Below are positions 54,683 to 64,000 of a DNA stretch of 64,000 nt, one piece after another. Position 1 is the stretch's first letter. Every line of letters begins with the position of its first letter. The translations under genes and the position numbers were made by a program. The notes below the pieces were generated by a model. That model did not search any database and was not told the origin of the DNA. It worked only from the letters and a program-made list of their open reading frames with translations. The DNA comes from Budorcas taxicolor (taxonomy: Eukaryota; Chordata; Mammalia; Artiodactyla; Bovidae): NCBI RefSeq assembly GCF_023091745.1, contig NC_068925.1, forward strand, positions 4,030,001 to 4,094,000. The letters run 5' to 3'.

Positions 54683-54808
54683 TGCTGTGCTTAGCCACTC
54701 AGTTGTGTCTGACTCTTTGTGACCACGTGAACAGGAGCCCGCCAAGCTCCTCTGTCCATGGGATTCTCCGGGCGAGAACACTGGAGTGGGCTGCCGTTTC
54801 CTTCTGTG
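54683..54808 (-). repeat. Bov-tA-type SINE tail, antisense, nested in L1
   Basis: 'tagccactcagttgtgtctg' to 'gtgggctgccgtttccttct'. Confidence 0.85.
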
Positions 54809-54949
54809 TGGCTCTTGGTATCTGCCTTACATATTGTGGTGCTTCTGTGTTGGGTGCATTTATATTTACAGTTGCTCTGCATTTCCAGTGTCTTCTTGGA
54901 TTGACGCGTTGATCGTTATGTATTGTCGTCCTGTGTCTCTTACGTGCTC

Positions 54950-55160
54950 TGGGTGCTAAGTCGCTTCATAGTCTTGACTCTGCGACCGCATGGACTGCAG
55001 CCCGCTAGGCTCTGTCCGTGGGCTTCTCCAGGCAAAAACACTGGAGTGGATTGCCGTGCCCTCCTCCAAGGGATCTTCCCAACTCAGAGATCGAGCCTGT
55101 GTCTCCTGCGTCTCTTGCATTGGCAGGCGGGTTCTCTAACGCTAGTGCCACCTGGGAACT
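54950..55160 (-). repeat. Bov-tA SINE, antisense, nested in L1
   Basis: 'gtgctaagtcgcttcatagt' to 'tctctaacgctagtgccacc'. Confidence 0.88.
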
Positions 55161-55338
55161 TAGCACAGAGTTTATTTTAAAGTCTGTTTTGTCTGATATG
55201 AGTATTGCTATTCCAGCTTTCTTTTGCATTTCCACTTTCATGGAATACCTTCTTCCATCCCCCAGGATGTTTATTAAATGTTGTTTGGGAGCACAGCACA
55301 GCCAGTAGAACTCCTTGTGTTTCTTGGGTTAGGATGGG

Positions 55339-55779
55339 TTCAGTTCAGTTCAGTTCAGGCGCTCAGTCGTGTCCGACTCTTTGCGACCCCATGAATCACA
55401 GCTCGCCAGGCCTCCCTGTCCCATCACCAACTCCCGGAGTTCACTCAGACTCACGTCCATCGAGTCAGTGATGCCATCCAGCCATCTCATCCTCTGTCGG
55501 CCCCTTCTCCTCCTGCCCCCAATCCCTCCCAGAATCAGTCTTTTCCAATGAGTCAGTTCTTCACGTGAAGTGGCCAAAGTATTGGAGTTTCAGCTTTAGC
55601 ATCATTCCTTCCAAAGAACACCCAGGACCAGTCTCCTTTAGACTGCAGTCTCCTTGCAGTCCAAGGGACTCTAAAGAGTCTCCTCCAACACCACAGTTCA
55701 GAAGCATCAATTCTTCAGCTCTCAGCTTTCTTCATAGTCCAACTCTCGCATCCATACATGACCGCTGGAAAAACCATAG
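55339..55779 (-). mobile_element. BovB LINE 3' fragment, antisense
   Basis: (TTCAG)n start to 'catgaccgctggaaaaacca', 441 bp. It interrupts copy A of the duplicated block between 'taggatggg' and 'gatcctaaaaagggc'. Confidence 0.93.
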
Positions 55780-55815
55780 GGATCCTAAAAAGGGCTAAAT
55801 AAAGCTATCAGAGCA

Positions 55816-56985
55816 GGGCTTTACCTGCAGTAACTTTTAAATCATCTTCTTGATCTGTTTTTGATTTTGTTCTTTTTTCAATGTCACTGTGGTACAGATA
55901 AGCAAGACGTGGTTTGTGTGTTAAGACTTCATAGTTATTGCTGTATGATGATGCAACTCTTGACTTCCAAACACTAGCATTTAGTTTGTAATTAGGGTGA
56001 TTATAATGCTCTGGTTTTCTGGAGACAGGGCCAGTTTACTTCTGTTTTTCAGCATCTTACACAGGTTTTCTCTTTCTCTCCGTTTTCACTTTCAAACGTC
56101 GTCTTTTAGACATTAAATTATTATGGTCCTAGTTATAGATAAGGCATGCTTAGCTTGAAATCTTAATTGTGTGGAAGAGATCTGTTAAAGTAGGTGTCAG
56201 TGGAGTTTATTGTTTCCACTGCGTTACACCATAGACTTGTGATTAATGAGATCATCCCACATTAGCATCAGATTTCTTATTTTAGTTATTTAAATTAATA
56301 TTTATGACCGTGTTATCCCAGACAAAATGTTCAGACCAGAAATGACAAATCCTTAGAAAAGCAATGAATTTCTAGTTTATAGCTAAAAATGTCTCCTGCC
56401 TCTTATTAATTCATTTTACTTGCACTGTACTTATAATCCTTGGTGTGCTTGGTACTTATAATCCTTGGTATGCTTTTGTATTTTATACTTAATCAGATTT
56501 TATCTTAGAGCAACGCTTTAAGTTGATATTAACATTTCTTCAGAGCCCATCTATGGAATATCATAGATTCCCAATCCTAGACTTGAACAATGGATCAGCG
56601 TCCAGACAGACCAGCTACTAAACTGCCATAAACTTGTCTTAAGATTGAATCACTGCCAGGCATTTGAAATATTCAGTTGTGTTTTAATGATAATTTATGT
56701 ATTAAAGCTGTGTGTAATGCTGTATGCGATGTTGTTTTGTAAGAGCTTACTTTTAAAGATGAGGATCTTATTTTTAGGTAGCCTCTTTTTGAAATGTTCT
56801 TTGAATGCAATGCTGGCTTCTTTGACAGTTGCTAAGGGGAAATATGTGAACTGTTGGATCAGTGTATCTGCAGAGCTATTGTAGTGTTATTGCTTGGTTT
56901 TTCTTTTAGCAAGTAGGAAACTTGTTAACCAACTATTTGGTTTCTCCCCACAGACAGTTATAATCCTCTGAAAGTATGATTTTCT
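55816..56985. other. Probable distal 3' UTR or flank, unique
   Basis: No ORF or family recognised. A 25 bp tandem duplication lies at 56427-56475 ('acttataatccttggt' core). Confidence 0.5.
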
Positions 56986-57098
56986 CCTTTCTCTCTCTTT
57001 GCCACATTTCATGGCATGTGGAACTTCTCCAACCAGGGATTGAACCCGTGCCTTCTGTGCTGGAAGCACGGAGTCTTAACCACTGCCAGGGAAGTCCG
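56984..57098 (-). repeat. CHR-type SINE, antisense
   Basis: 'aaccagggattgaacccgtg' to 'ccactgccagggaagtc'. Target duplication TGAAAGTATGATTTT-like at 56969-56983 and 57099-57115. 57116-57771 is unique. Confidence 0.85.
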
Positions 57099-57771
57099 TG
57101 AAAGTGTATGATTTTAGATACTGTGAATCTGTTGTTTTCCATTTAGCCAAATACCTGCTTACATTGCTCATGTCCTGAAGAAGCATTCATTTTGACAGCT
57201 CTCTCATTTGTGGGTGTTTATGTATGTGCATACACTATCAAGACCGTTAATGCTTTTGCTAACACTGGCTGTGGACTGGGTGATTTTAGAATCTGCATTT
57301 CAAAGATAAAGAGACCCGCAAGCTCTCCCCTGTGCCAAAAATACCATATACAGTGTTTACAAATGTCTAGAATTTTGCACTGCCATAGGGTACCTGAGGC
57401 TACTTTACTGGAATTGTCCACATTTGTGATTAGCTGAGTTGCAGTTTAGCGTATGAGGAGAAATATTGGAGACTCCAAAGCTAAACTGGAAATGGAAATT
57501 ATCTGAGGTGGTGGTTCAGGTGACCCCCCAGACCTAATCTGGGAACAGTTTTTTCCAGATCGTCTTTAGATATTCTTTTTCTTGATAGAGCTTTCCTTGC
57601 TTGCCATTACTATATTCTTTCTTTAGCAACCAGATCTCTTTTTCTTCTGTGGGAAAATGTCCTATTAGTATTTTGAGATAGATCTTTTAATGCAATGAAC
57701 GTGCAATCCCAAATAATGCCACTGTTGGTGAACGTGGTATTGTTAAACTATTATAATAAGCTTACACTTGG

Positions 57772-58026
57772 GGTTTACTGTACTTCTCTCAAGAGCCTTT
57801 TGAATGACTGGAATGTTACAGAGAAAGAAGTGTTCAGAAGGAGGTAGTTAGTATTTCTTGGGAGCTTACCTGAAATCCAAGATGCTCCTTCTGCAGGTGG
57901 TTTTTCTCCACTGGGGATCTTTATTAAATGTCATCGTGGAGGATAGCCCAGCAGGTAGAACTGCTTATTTCTTGGGGCAGGATGGGTCAAGAACCCTAAC
58001 AAGGGCCAGACGGTGCTGTCAGAGCA
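57772..58026 (+). repeat. Duplicated block, copy B (uninterrupted)
   Basis: Contiguous counterpart of copy A, from GGTTTACTG to GCTGTCAGAGCA. No reading frame is preserved between the copies. Confidence 0.8.
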
Positions 58027-58489
58027 ATTCCTCTCTCAGTTGCTGTAGTTTGAAAAATATTCGTTGTAGTTGCTGTAGTTTGGTAAATGGTTTATTGAAA
58101 ACTAATATTGTTAAAACATTTTATCAGAATATCTAGTTTCTTACCCCAAGGCTTTTTTGGTTTTTGTTTTTAACCAGAAAGTACTTTGTTGTCAGACATT
58201 TCCCATTCCATCCTGTTGTTCTTTTTCCTTGGAATTCAGAGTTATTACCTACTTCTGGATATTGCTTTTATACCGAAGGCCTCTCTGTATCACCTCTCGG
58301 ACAGTTGTAACTCCAGTGTCTTTAGATAATATTCCTCTTTTCCCGTCAGTCCTGGGGAATGTTTCTCCTGCAGAATTAGGTGGTGGAATCTAGCAATAAG
58401 AAGCAAAGAGATGACATCAGAGCTACTATCTATTGAAAACAATTGTGGTTGAAGATCTTTGTATATGAACTGTTCATTTCATCAGTGTG
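58027..58489. other. No gene recognised
   Basis: A 15 bp direct repeat AGTTGCTGTAGTTTG at 58038 and 58068; nothing else identified. Confidence 0.5.
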
Positions 58490-58855
58490 TTGGAGTATAG
58501 GTGCTTAACGATGTTGTGTTGGTTTCAGGCGTACAGCAAAGCAGTTCAGTTATACCTATACATATATCTGTTGTTTTTCAAAGTCGCTTCCCACTTCAGT
58601 TGTTTGATAATATCGAGCAGAGTTCATTTTATTTTGCTTTAACTTTTTACTTAATATAAAGTATATTGGAGTATAGCCGATTAACAGTGTTGTGACAGTT
58701 TCAGGCGCACAGCCATACATACACATGTGTCCATCCTTCCCCAAAGTCCCCTCCCATACAGACTGCCACCCAGTACTGAGCAGGGTAGGTCCTGATTGGT
58801 TGTCTATTTACATATAGAGCTGTGTACATTGTCCCCCTACAGTTTGCCTCATTTT
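58490..58855 (-). repeat. Two ruminant L1 3' ends, antisense
   Basis: One begins near 58490 ('ttggagtataggtgcttaac'), a second near 58640 ('attggagtatagccgattaa'). Confidence 0.75.
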
Positions 58856-59079
58856 TTCTTTTTCATAAAGAATCAAAATGCCTCATTTAGTTTTTTCTTT
58901 TCCTCTCTAGAAAGTTACAGAAAATGTTTTTTAAAGGAGTGAAATGTTTCTGGCCTCAGCACCTAGCAAGGCAGCCTCTTAAATAGGACTCTCTTCTAGT
59001 CTATAGCTAGGCACTGTTAAGTGCTTCTTGGATAGAGATAAGGATTAAAATTACTCTGCCATCATGAGTCCTAATCTTG

Positions 59080-59170
59080 ACCTTAAGCCTCAGTTTTTCT
59101 CGTCTGTAAAATGAGTTCACATACTACTCTTTCTACCTCATAGTTTGTTGGGGGGATTAAGTGTGGGGAG
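59080..59170 (-). repeat. MIR, antisense
   Basis: 'cctcagtttttctcgtctgt' then 'aaaatgag' and 'ctacctcatagtttgttggg' follow the MIR core in antisense. Confidence 0.75.
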
Positions 59171-59938
59171 TAATAGAACCTCTGATTGCCTTGAAGAAGA
59201 TACTAGAAGTTGTTAAGCTTTTGGTAGACCACGCTCTGGGGTATATATTCAGAGGAAGCTGGGCTCCCCATTGTGCCTGCCTAGCAGAGCCTACGTTGCT
59301 TCCTTTTACCCATGCCTCTAGCTTACGTACCCTTTGCTTTACATGGTCTCTTGTCCAGAAGAGTTATGGCCCTAGGTTCTGAGAGAACTGTGTATGTAAA
59401 TTCGGGTAGTAGCTATAGCTGCCTTGCTATGGTCTTGATATAAAAAATTGTCTTACATGCACTTGAATAGGTGGCATAAAATGCAGTCAGTATATAGAAA
59501 TCATGCAATTTTCCAAATAACATCTAATTAGGTAGTCATAATTAATAATAGTAGCAAATATGGTGGAAAAAAAAAAACTTTGAAACCAGCCTAGAACATG
59601 AAGAAAGAAAATATTTTCATGAGTTCTTGCCTAATCTTTATAAGCGTCACTAAGTTGATAGCTCTGTATCTTTTTGCACTATGTATTTGATTTTGTTGTG
59701 CTTTTTTCTGTATTAAATTTTTTTTTTTGTCATTTTGTGGTGTCATCATTACGGAAATACAGAATTGTCTTTGTATACAGCAAAATATTGTTTTCTGTCT
59801 TTGAATTTGTGTCAGACCACAAATTTGGTCTGACGGTAATGAATGAAGAGAGTAGCTTTTGCAATAGAAGTTATTGTACTTAAAAACAACTTTTAATCCC
59901 CCCACCCCCAGTCATACACACAATTAACTATTAATAGG
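59171..59938. other. Unique flank with a perfect 9 bp hairpin
   Basis: GTCAGACCA (59811-59819) and TGGTCTGAC (59826-59834) flank a 6-base loop. No gene recognised; an A/T-rich tract lies before it. Confidence 0.6.
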
Positions 59939-59947
59939 GTAAGTGTT

Positions 59948-60196
59948 CCAGTACTCTTGCCTGGAAAATCCCATGGACAGAGGAGCATGGTAGGCTGCAG
60001 TCCATGGGGTCGCTAAGAGTCGGACATGACTGAGCGACTTCACTTTCACTTGTCACTTTCCTGCATTGGAGAAGGAAATGGCAACCCACTCCAGTGTTCT
60101 CGCCTGGAGAATCCCAGGGACGGGGGAGCCTGGTGGGCTGCCGTCTATGGGGTCGCACAGAGTCGGACACGACTGGAGCGACTTTGCAGCAGCAGC
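59948..60196 (+). repeat. BOV-A2 SINE, sense
   Basis: Two BovB-tail monomers and a (GCA)n end. Target duplication GTAAGTGTT (59939-59947) and GTAAATGTT (60197-60205). Confidence 0.9.
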
Positions 60197-60270
60197 GTAA
60201 ATGTTATATTTCATTTTTAGCTTCCCAATCTGGAAGGAAACCTCAGAATTTGCAGAGAATTTTTTATTAG

Positions 60271-60424
60271 CCTTCCCTGGTGACTCAGATGGTAAAAAAT
60301 CTGCCGGCAATGAGGGAGACCTGTGTTCAATCCCTGGGTAAGAAGATCCCCTGGAGAAGGAAATGGCAACGCACTCCAGTGTTCTTGCCTGGAAAATCCC
60401 ATGGACGGAGGAGCCTGGCGGGCT
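60271..60424 (+). repeat. Bov-tA SINE, sense, flanked by a 63 bp duplication
   Basis: 'ccttccctggtgactcagat' to 'gacggaggagcctggcgggc'. The flanks 60208-60270 and 60425-60488 are similar to each other over about 63 bp. 60489-61256 shows nothing recognised. Confidence 0.88.
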
Positions 60425-61256
60425 ATTTCAGTTTTGGGTTCCTAATCTGGAAGGAGACCTCAGAATTTGCGGAGTACTCTTTATTAATAACTTGAGCTAA
60501 GGCAGTGAGTTGTGGCGGTCCCCCCCAGAGCCCTGAGGATTAGAGCTCGTAGAGCGCCTGTGTGTCTAGAGTGATTTAAGGCAAGCCGCCTTCTGGTCCC
60601 AAGACTGCCTGACTCTTCGGAGCCCATGAATACGTCAACCTGTCTGCCACCCTCTGCTAGTGAGGTAGAGATTTTGGGATTGCCCTTGAGTTTATGAAGG
60701 GGCACCAAGTGCAGGATTCTGTTTCATTGTGGTTTTGAATTAAGGCTTGTGTGAGAGGTACTGAGGGCTTGTCACAAAGAATTCACTGATCACCTGTATG
60801 CTGAGCATGTGCTGGGGTCTCTAGCAGGGATCCTAAACTTTCGGGGATTACAGCCCTCCTTGAAAAGCCTGTGAAACTTGGGAAATCTCTTGTTAAAAGT
60901 ACATTTCACATTTACTTTCAGGAGCTTCATTGAAACTAGTCTGTGACCGCCCCTGCCCCGCCCCCGGCCCCCCCAGGTTCTGTTCTTTGGAGGGATATCA
61001 GAAGTGAAACGTGCCCATAAAGAGTTTGGCTAGCTCACATGCTGAGGCCTAAGGCCGTTAAGGTGGATAAAGCTTCTGGTCAGCTGTCCTGAGCTTACAT
61101 CTATCACGTAGTTGGCACAGGTTGGCACTCGCACAACTTCCGGGAGCACAAATGAGATGCCCTAGAGATAGGTGGCGGGCGCTTGTATGAGGAGCACCTG
61201 GGCGGGGGTGGGCGTGACACTGGCAGCAGGGATGGCATTTTACAAAGGAGAGCAGG

Positions 61257-61396
61257 GTGCTTCCCTAGTGGCCTGATGGCCAGGACTCTGCACTCCCGAG
61301 GCTGGGGTCCCAGGGTTCACTCCCTGGGCAGGGAGCTGGATCCCACGCGCCTCAGCTGAGATTTGTCTATGCCACAAATTAACATTTTTTTTTAAA
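61257..61396 (+). repeat. CHR-type SINE, sense
   Basis: 'ggtgcttccctagtggcctg' to 'gtctatgccacaaattaaca' with a T-rich end. Confidence 0.8.
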
Positions 61397-62349
61397 TGAG
61401 CATCAGAGATAAGGATGGAGCCAGCTTCTGTGTTCACACAGCTTTTTCCATGTTTTGTGACCTCTTTAAAAAGTTAACTTCTTAATAACAACCGCATACT
61501 TTATTTTGTACCTGGATTTTGTATGCTACTCAGCTGGATTCCTAGTACTGCAGATTTGTAATCTTTGCTGAATGTAGTCTTGAGGCTAGAAGGCAAGCTG
61601 AAACCAGTAACTTGAGTTAAATAGTTGTTAACAGACAAATCCTTAGCCAGTACTTGTTTTCTGGGATTTGCTTAAATCCACCCTCTAAAGGTAAAACAAG
61701 TATTAGTGCTATTAGAAAAATTTCAGGTTGTTAACATGTTTCGGGATAGAGGGATAATCTTGCTATGTACCTGCCCAACCCTAAATTAATATTTTCCTTT
61801 TGCTTTTTTTTCTCTTCAAAATAAAGGATGAGTTAAATTCATTGAATAAACAGTTATTAAGTGTGAATATGAGCCAGAGCCTGCTTGGTACTGGGAATAC
61901 CATAGTGAATAAGGAATCTCCCTCAACTTGCCTAACAGTCTAGCACTTGAGTTAGGGACATAAGACAATTTCCACATGGACTAAGGAAGCAGTAATGAAA
62001 GAGCTGCAGGTAAGAGAATGGCTTGTTGGAGAAACATAAACTTGTTCCGCCTTTCTGGACCAAAGGCTGTGATTGCAGAAGTGATGAGAGGTGGGACTGG
62101 AGTGTTGGAGGGGCTGGGTGACAAAGCTGTGATAAGCCAAGCTAACAAGTTTGAGCCGTACCGTGAAGGCAGTGGAGAGCTGTCAAAGGACTCAAATGAG
62201 CGTGACATTATCTTATTTGCATTTTTGAAAGATCATTCTGGCTGCATTGTTGGTAAGAGACTAGAGTGCTGGCTGGATCAGAGACAGCTGGGCTGTGGCG
62301 ACAGGCTGGGCTGGAATGATGATACTCCTAATGGCAGTGAACCTGGAAA
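61397..62349. other. No gene recognised
   Basis: Near 61820-61960 there is old-repeat-like text ('tactgggaataccatagtga'); the rest is unassigned. Confidence 0.4.
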
Positions 62350-62470
62350 GAATAATAATAGGTAACGTTTACTGAACATTTAGTATGTACTGACCTGGCA
62401 TCTATTTTCCCATGAGGTATTTAAGACTTAGCAAAACTAATCTGTTCAAGGCAAGTAAGAATTGAAGAGC
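62350..62470 (+). repeat. MIR, sense
   Basis: 'ataataataggtaacgttta' and 'ctgaacatttagtatgtact' match MIR. Confidence 0.6.
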
Positions 62471-63069
62471 TGGCAGTTGAAACTATTGTATCTGAGACGA
62501 AAGCCCAAAAGAAATGCACGGATTTGAGAGAAAGCTACCTGGACGTGACAGACGTCTTGAATGGGTGTGGATATGCGGGAAAGGGAGGTGTCAAGGAAGG
62601 CTTGGACAGTTGGTGGATGGTGGTGCCATTCATTGAGATAAAGAAGATGGGTAAAAGTGTAGGTGGTGATGAGGTAGGAAAAGATGAGTTGCATGTGTTG
62701 ATTTTGTGCATATAAGGAGATTCAAATGGAAATGGAGCTCAGGAGAGACCTGGGCTGTAAATACTAAGTATCTATTAAGTCTCTTATACTTTCTAGGTAC
62801 TGGGAATACAGTGGTGAAAGTGACGAGTGTGGACCCTGCCCTCATGGCTTAGGGAAACCAACTGGTTAACACACACTATTTGTGCAGTGAAGCATTACGT
62901 TGGGAGAATACATGCTGCTATGAAAAATATGGAAGAGGGGTATTATTTAGTCGAGGGTCTAGGAACAGCTACCTTGAAGAAATGAGAAACAGGTCTAAAG
63001 GCAGGAGAGCAGTTTGAAGAGGTGGGGAAGCACACTGCAGCTAAGAGGAGACACGCAAGGGCCAGGAAG
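62471..63069. repeat. Ancient repeat-like flank, family not assigned
   Basis: 'aggtactgggaatacagtgg' and 'gaccctgccctcatggctta' are typical of an old mammalian repeat, similar in kind to 16486 and 26490. 62471-62760 is unassigned. Confidence 0.4.
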
Positions 63070-63205
63070 GGCCCCTGGAGGAGGGCACGGCAGCCCGCTC
63101 CAGCACTCTCACCTGGAGAATCCCATGGACGGAGGAGCCTGGCGGGCTGCAGTTGATGGGGTCACACAGTCGGACACGACTGAAGCAACTTAACACGCAC
63201 GCTCG
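63070..63205 (+). repeat. Bov-tA SINE tail, sense
   Basis: 'cctggaggagggcacggcag' to 'cggacacgactgaagcaact'. 63206-63415 shows nothing. Confidence 0.85.
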
Positions 63206-63415
63206 CTCGCCAGGGCCTTTAAGGTGAGGAAGCAATGGCATCTAAGAAGGCTTGCTGAAAGCATGGAAGGAGAGAGTGGCGTATGGTAGAGGAAGTGGCT
63301 GGGACAAGAGTTTGAAGAGGGTGGAAAACGTCCAAAACTGATACTCGAGAACAGGGGGGAGAACAGAGTAGGGAACTTTCGCAAGACAGTTGCCCGAGAG
63401 GACTCCATCTCCGGG

Positions 63416-63535
63416 TGTCCCAGGTGGCCCTAGTGGCAAAGAACCTGCCTGCCAATGCAAGGGACATTAGAGATGCTGGTTTGAGTCAGGAAGATCCCCT
63501 GGAGCAGGGCGTGGCAACCTGCTCCAGTATTCTTG
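63416..63535 (+). repeat. Bov-tA SINE, sense, truncated
   Basis: 'gtgtcccaggtggccctagt' to 'cctgctccagtattcttgca'. It replaces the first bases of the MER20-like element. Confidence 0.85.
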
Positions 63536-63750
63536 CACCACTGACATTTCAGGTTGGACAATTCTTTGCTGGGTGAGGGGATGTTCTGTGCACTAGAGGA
63601 TGTTGAACAGCATCCGTGGCCTCTACTCTAGAACCCTGCAGCTGGTAGTGCGCCCTGCCCAACCGATTATGACAATCAAACGTGTCTCCAGACACTGGCA
63701 GGCGTCACTGAGGGAGAGAATGGCCCCAGCTGAGAACCAGCTGCTGAGTG
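63536..63750 (+). mobile_element. MER20-like hAT-Charlie DNA transposon remnant
   Basis: 'ccactgacatttcaggttgg', 'caattctttgctgggtgagg', 'ttgaacagcatccgtggcct', 'gtctccagacactggcaggc' and the end 'agctgagaaccagctg' follow MER20 in order. Non-autonomous and old; it has no transposase. 63751-64000 shows nothing recognised. Confidence 0.7.
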
Positions 63751-64000
63751 CTTCTGGAGGAAAGGCACGCAGCTTGCACTCTGCTGTCGCTGCACATCCA
63801 GGTGCCCGACCTGGGCTCGCAGTTCTGCCTGGTCCTTCAGTTTCCCTAACAGTCGCAGTGACGGTTCTAATCTAGAAGTCAACAAGGGGAAGAAAGGGAA
63901 GACAGGTATGTCACTTCTGTAAGGCCGAAATACCTGACAAGATAACATGTCAAGTCAGCACTTACTCAGTGTTCAGGGTATCTACTCTCACTGTTGCCAG

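Larger units (their letters stand above)
49474..55261 (-). mobile_element. Ruminant L1, about 5.8 kb, antisense, with nested insertions
   Basis: 3' end at the left ('ttaaaatattttatatcgga', 'gtgcacagcaaagtgactta') and ORF2 text running right, 5'-truncated near 'tggaataccttcttccatcc'. Target duplication CCAGGATCTTT (49463-49473) and CCAGGATGTTT (55262-55272). Inside are an older-type L1 segment at about 50590-52230, a second L1 3' end near 52240, a BovB piece and four Bov-tA elements. All frames are broken. Confidence 0.82.
49328..55815 (+). repeat. Duplicated block, copy A (split by L1 and BovB)
   Basis: Parts 49328-49473, 55262-55338 and 55780-55815 together (about 259 bp) match copy B at 57772-58026 in order and orientation. 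Shared text includes 'gaaatccaagatgct' and 'cttctgcag', then 'ggatctttattaaatg'-like and 'ctatcagagca'-like ends. By eye about three quarters identical. Family unknown. Confidence 0.8.

Noticed and set aside
63600..63875. 91-codon + strand ORF
   Set aside because: Most of it is the MER20-like element, which is non-coding.
1..64000. Endogenous retrovirus or other viral insertion
   Set aside because: I looked for paired long terminal repeats, a primer binding site and gag or pol-like frames outside BovB and L1 and saw none.

Overview
The window is nuclear DNA of a ruminant, most likely cattle or a close bovid. The evidence is the repeat content: many BovB (RTE) LINE fragments, Bov-tA and BOV-A2 SINEs whose tails derive from BovB, tRNA-derived SINEs of the ruminant CHR type, and bovine-type L1 3' ends. 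There are no bacterial-style genes, operons, ribosome binding sites, CRISPR arrays or viral genomes. I saw no previously undescribed biological system. The interest lies in one well-known gene, its regulatory sites and the layering of its repeats.

The only protein-coding gene I can support is MDM4 (MDMX, the p53 inhibitor) on the + strand. A CpG-rich promoter lies at about 10.7-11.3 kb with a non-coding exon 1. An 18 kb first intron follows, then ten coding exons (exons 2-11) from 28872 to 46684, all with GT-AG junctions and all joining in frame to 491 codons. A long 3' UTR probably continues well beyond 47 kb, but its end cannot be fixed here. The exons encode the p53-binding SWIB/MDM2 fold, the acidic region, a RanBP2-type zinc finger and a C-terminal RING. 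The 68 bp exon 6 is retained; skipping it gives a predicted 127-residue short form, as in human MDM4-S. About 0.5 kb upstream of exon 2 is a cluster of p53-type half-sites followed by an ATG and a perfect GTAAGT donor in frame with exon 2. This fits the p53-responsive P2 promoter known in human intron 1.

Region by region: 1-3.2 kb is mostly unique with a BOV-A2 and a threefold tandem repeat of about 70 bp. At 3.3-3.7 kb are two identical tRNA-Lys(TTT) genes in tail-to-tail orientation, each with a pol III terminator, next to a CpG-rich patch. 4.4-10.7 kb holds L1, BovB and SINE insertions. 11-28 kb (intron 1) is a repeat mosaic, including a BovB inserted head-on into another BovB and an old L1 carrying five or more younger insertions. 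About 33.0-41.8 kb, across exons 4-8, has no recognisable ruminant-specific repeats. 46.7-58 kb is the presumed 3' UTR and flank, where a block of about 255 bp occurs twice and the first copy is split by a 5.8 kb L1 and a BovB. 58-64 kb is flanking DNA with L1, MIR, Bov-tA and MER20-like repeats.

Repeat family names come from recognition by eye and their edges are approximate unless a target-site duplication is given. Statements about human MDM4 and human synteny come from general knowledge, not from a search.
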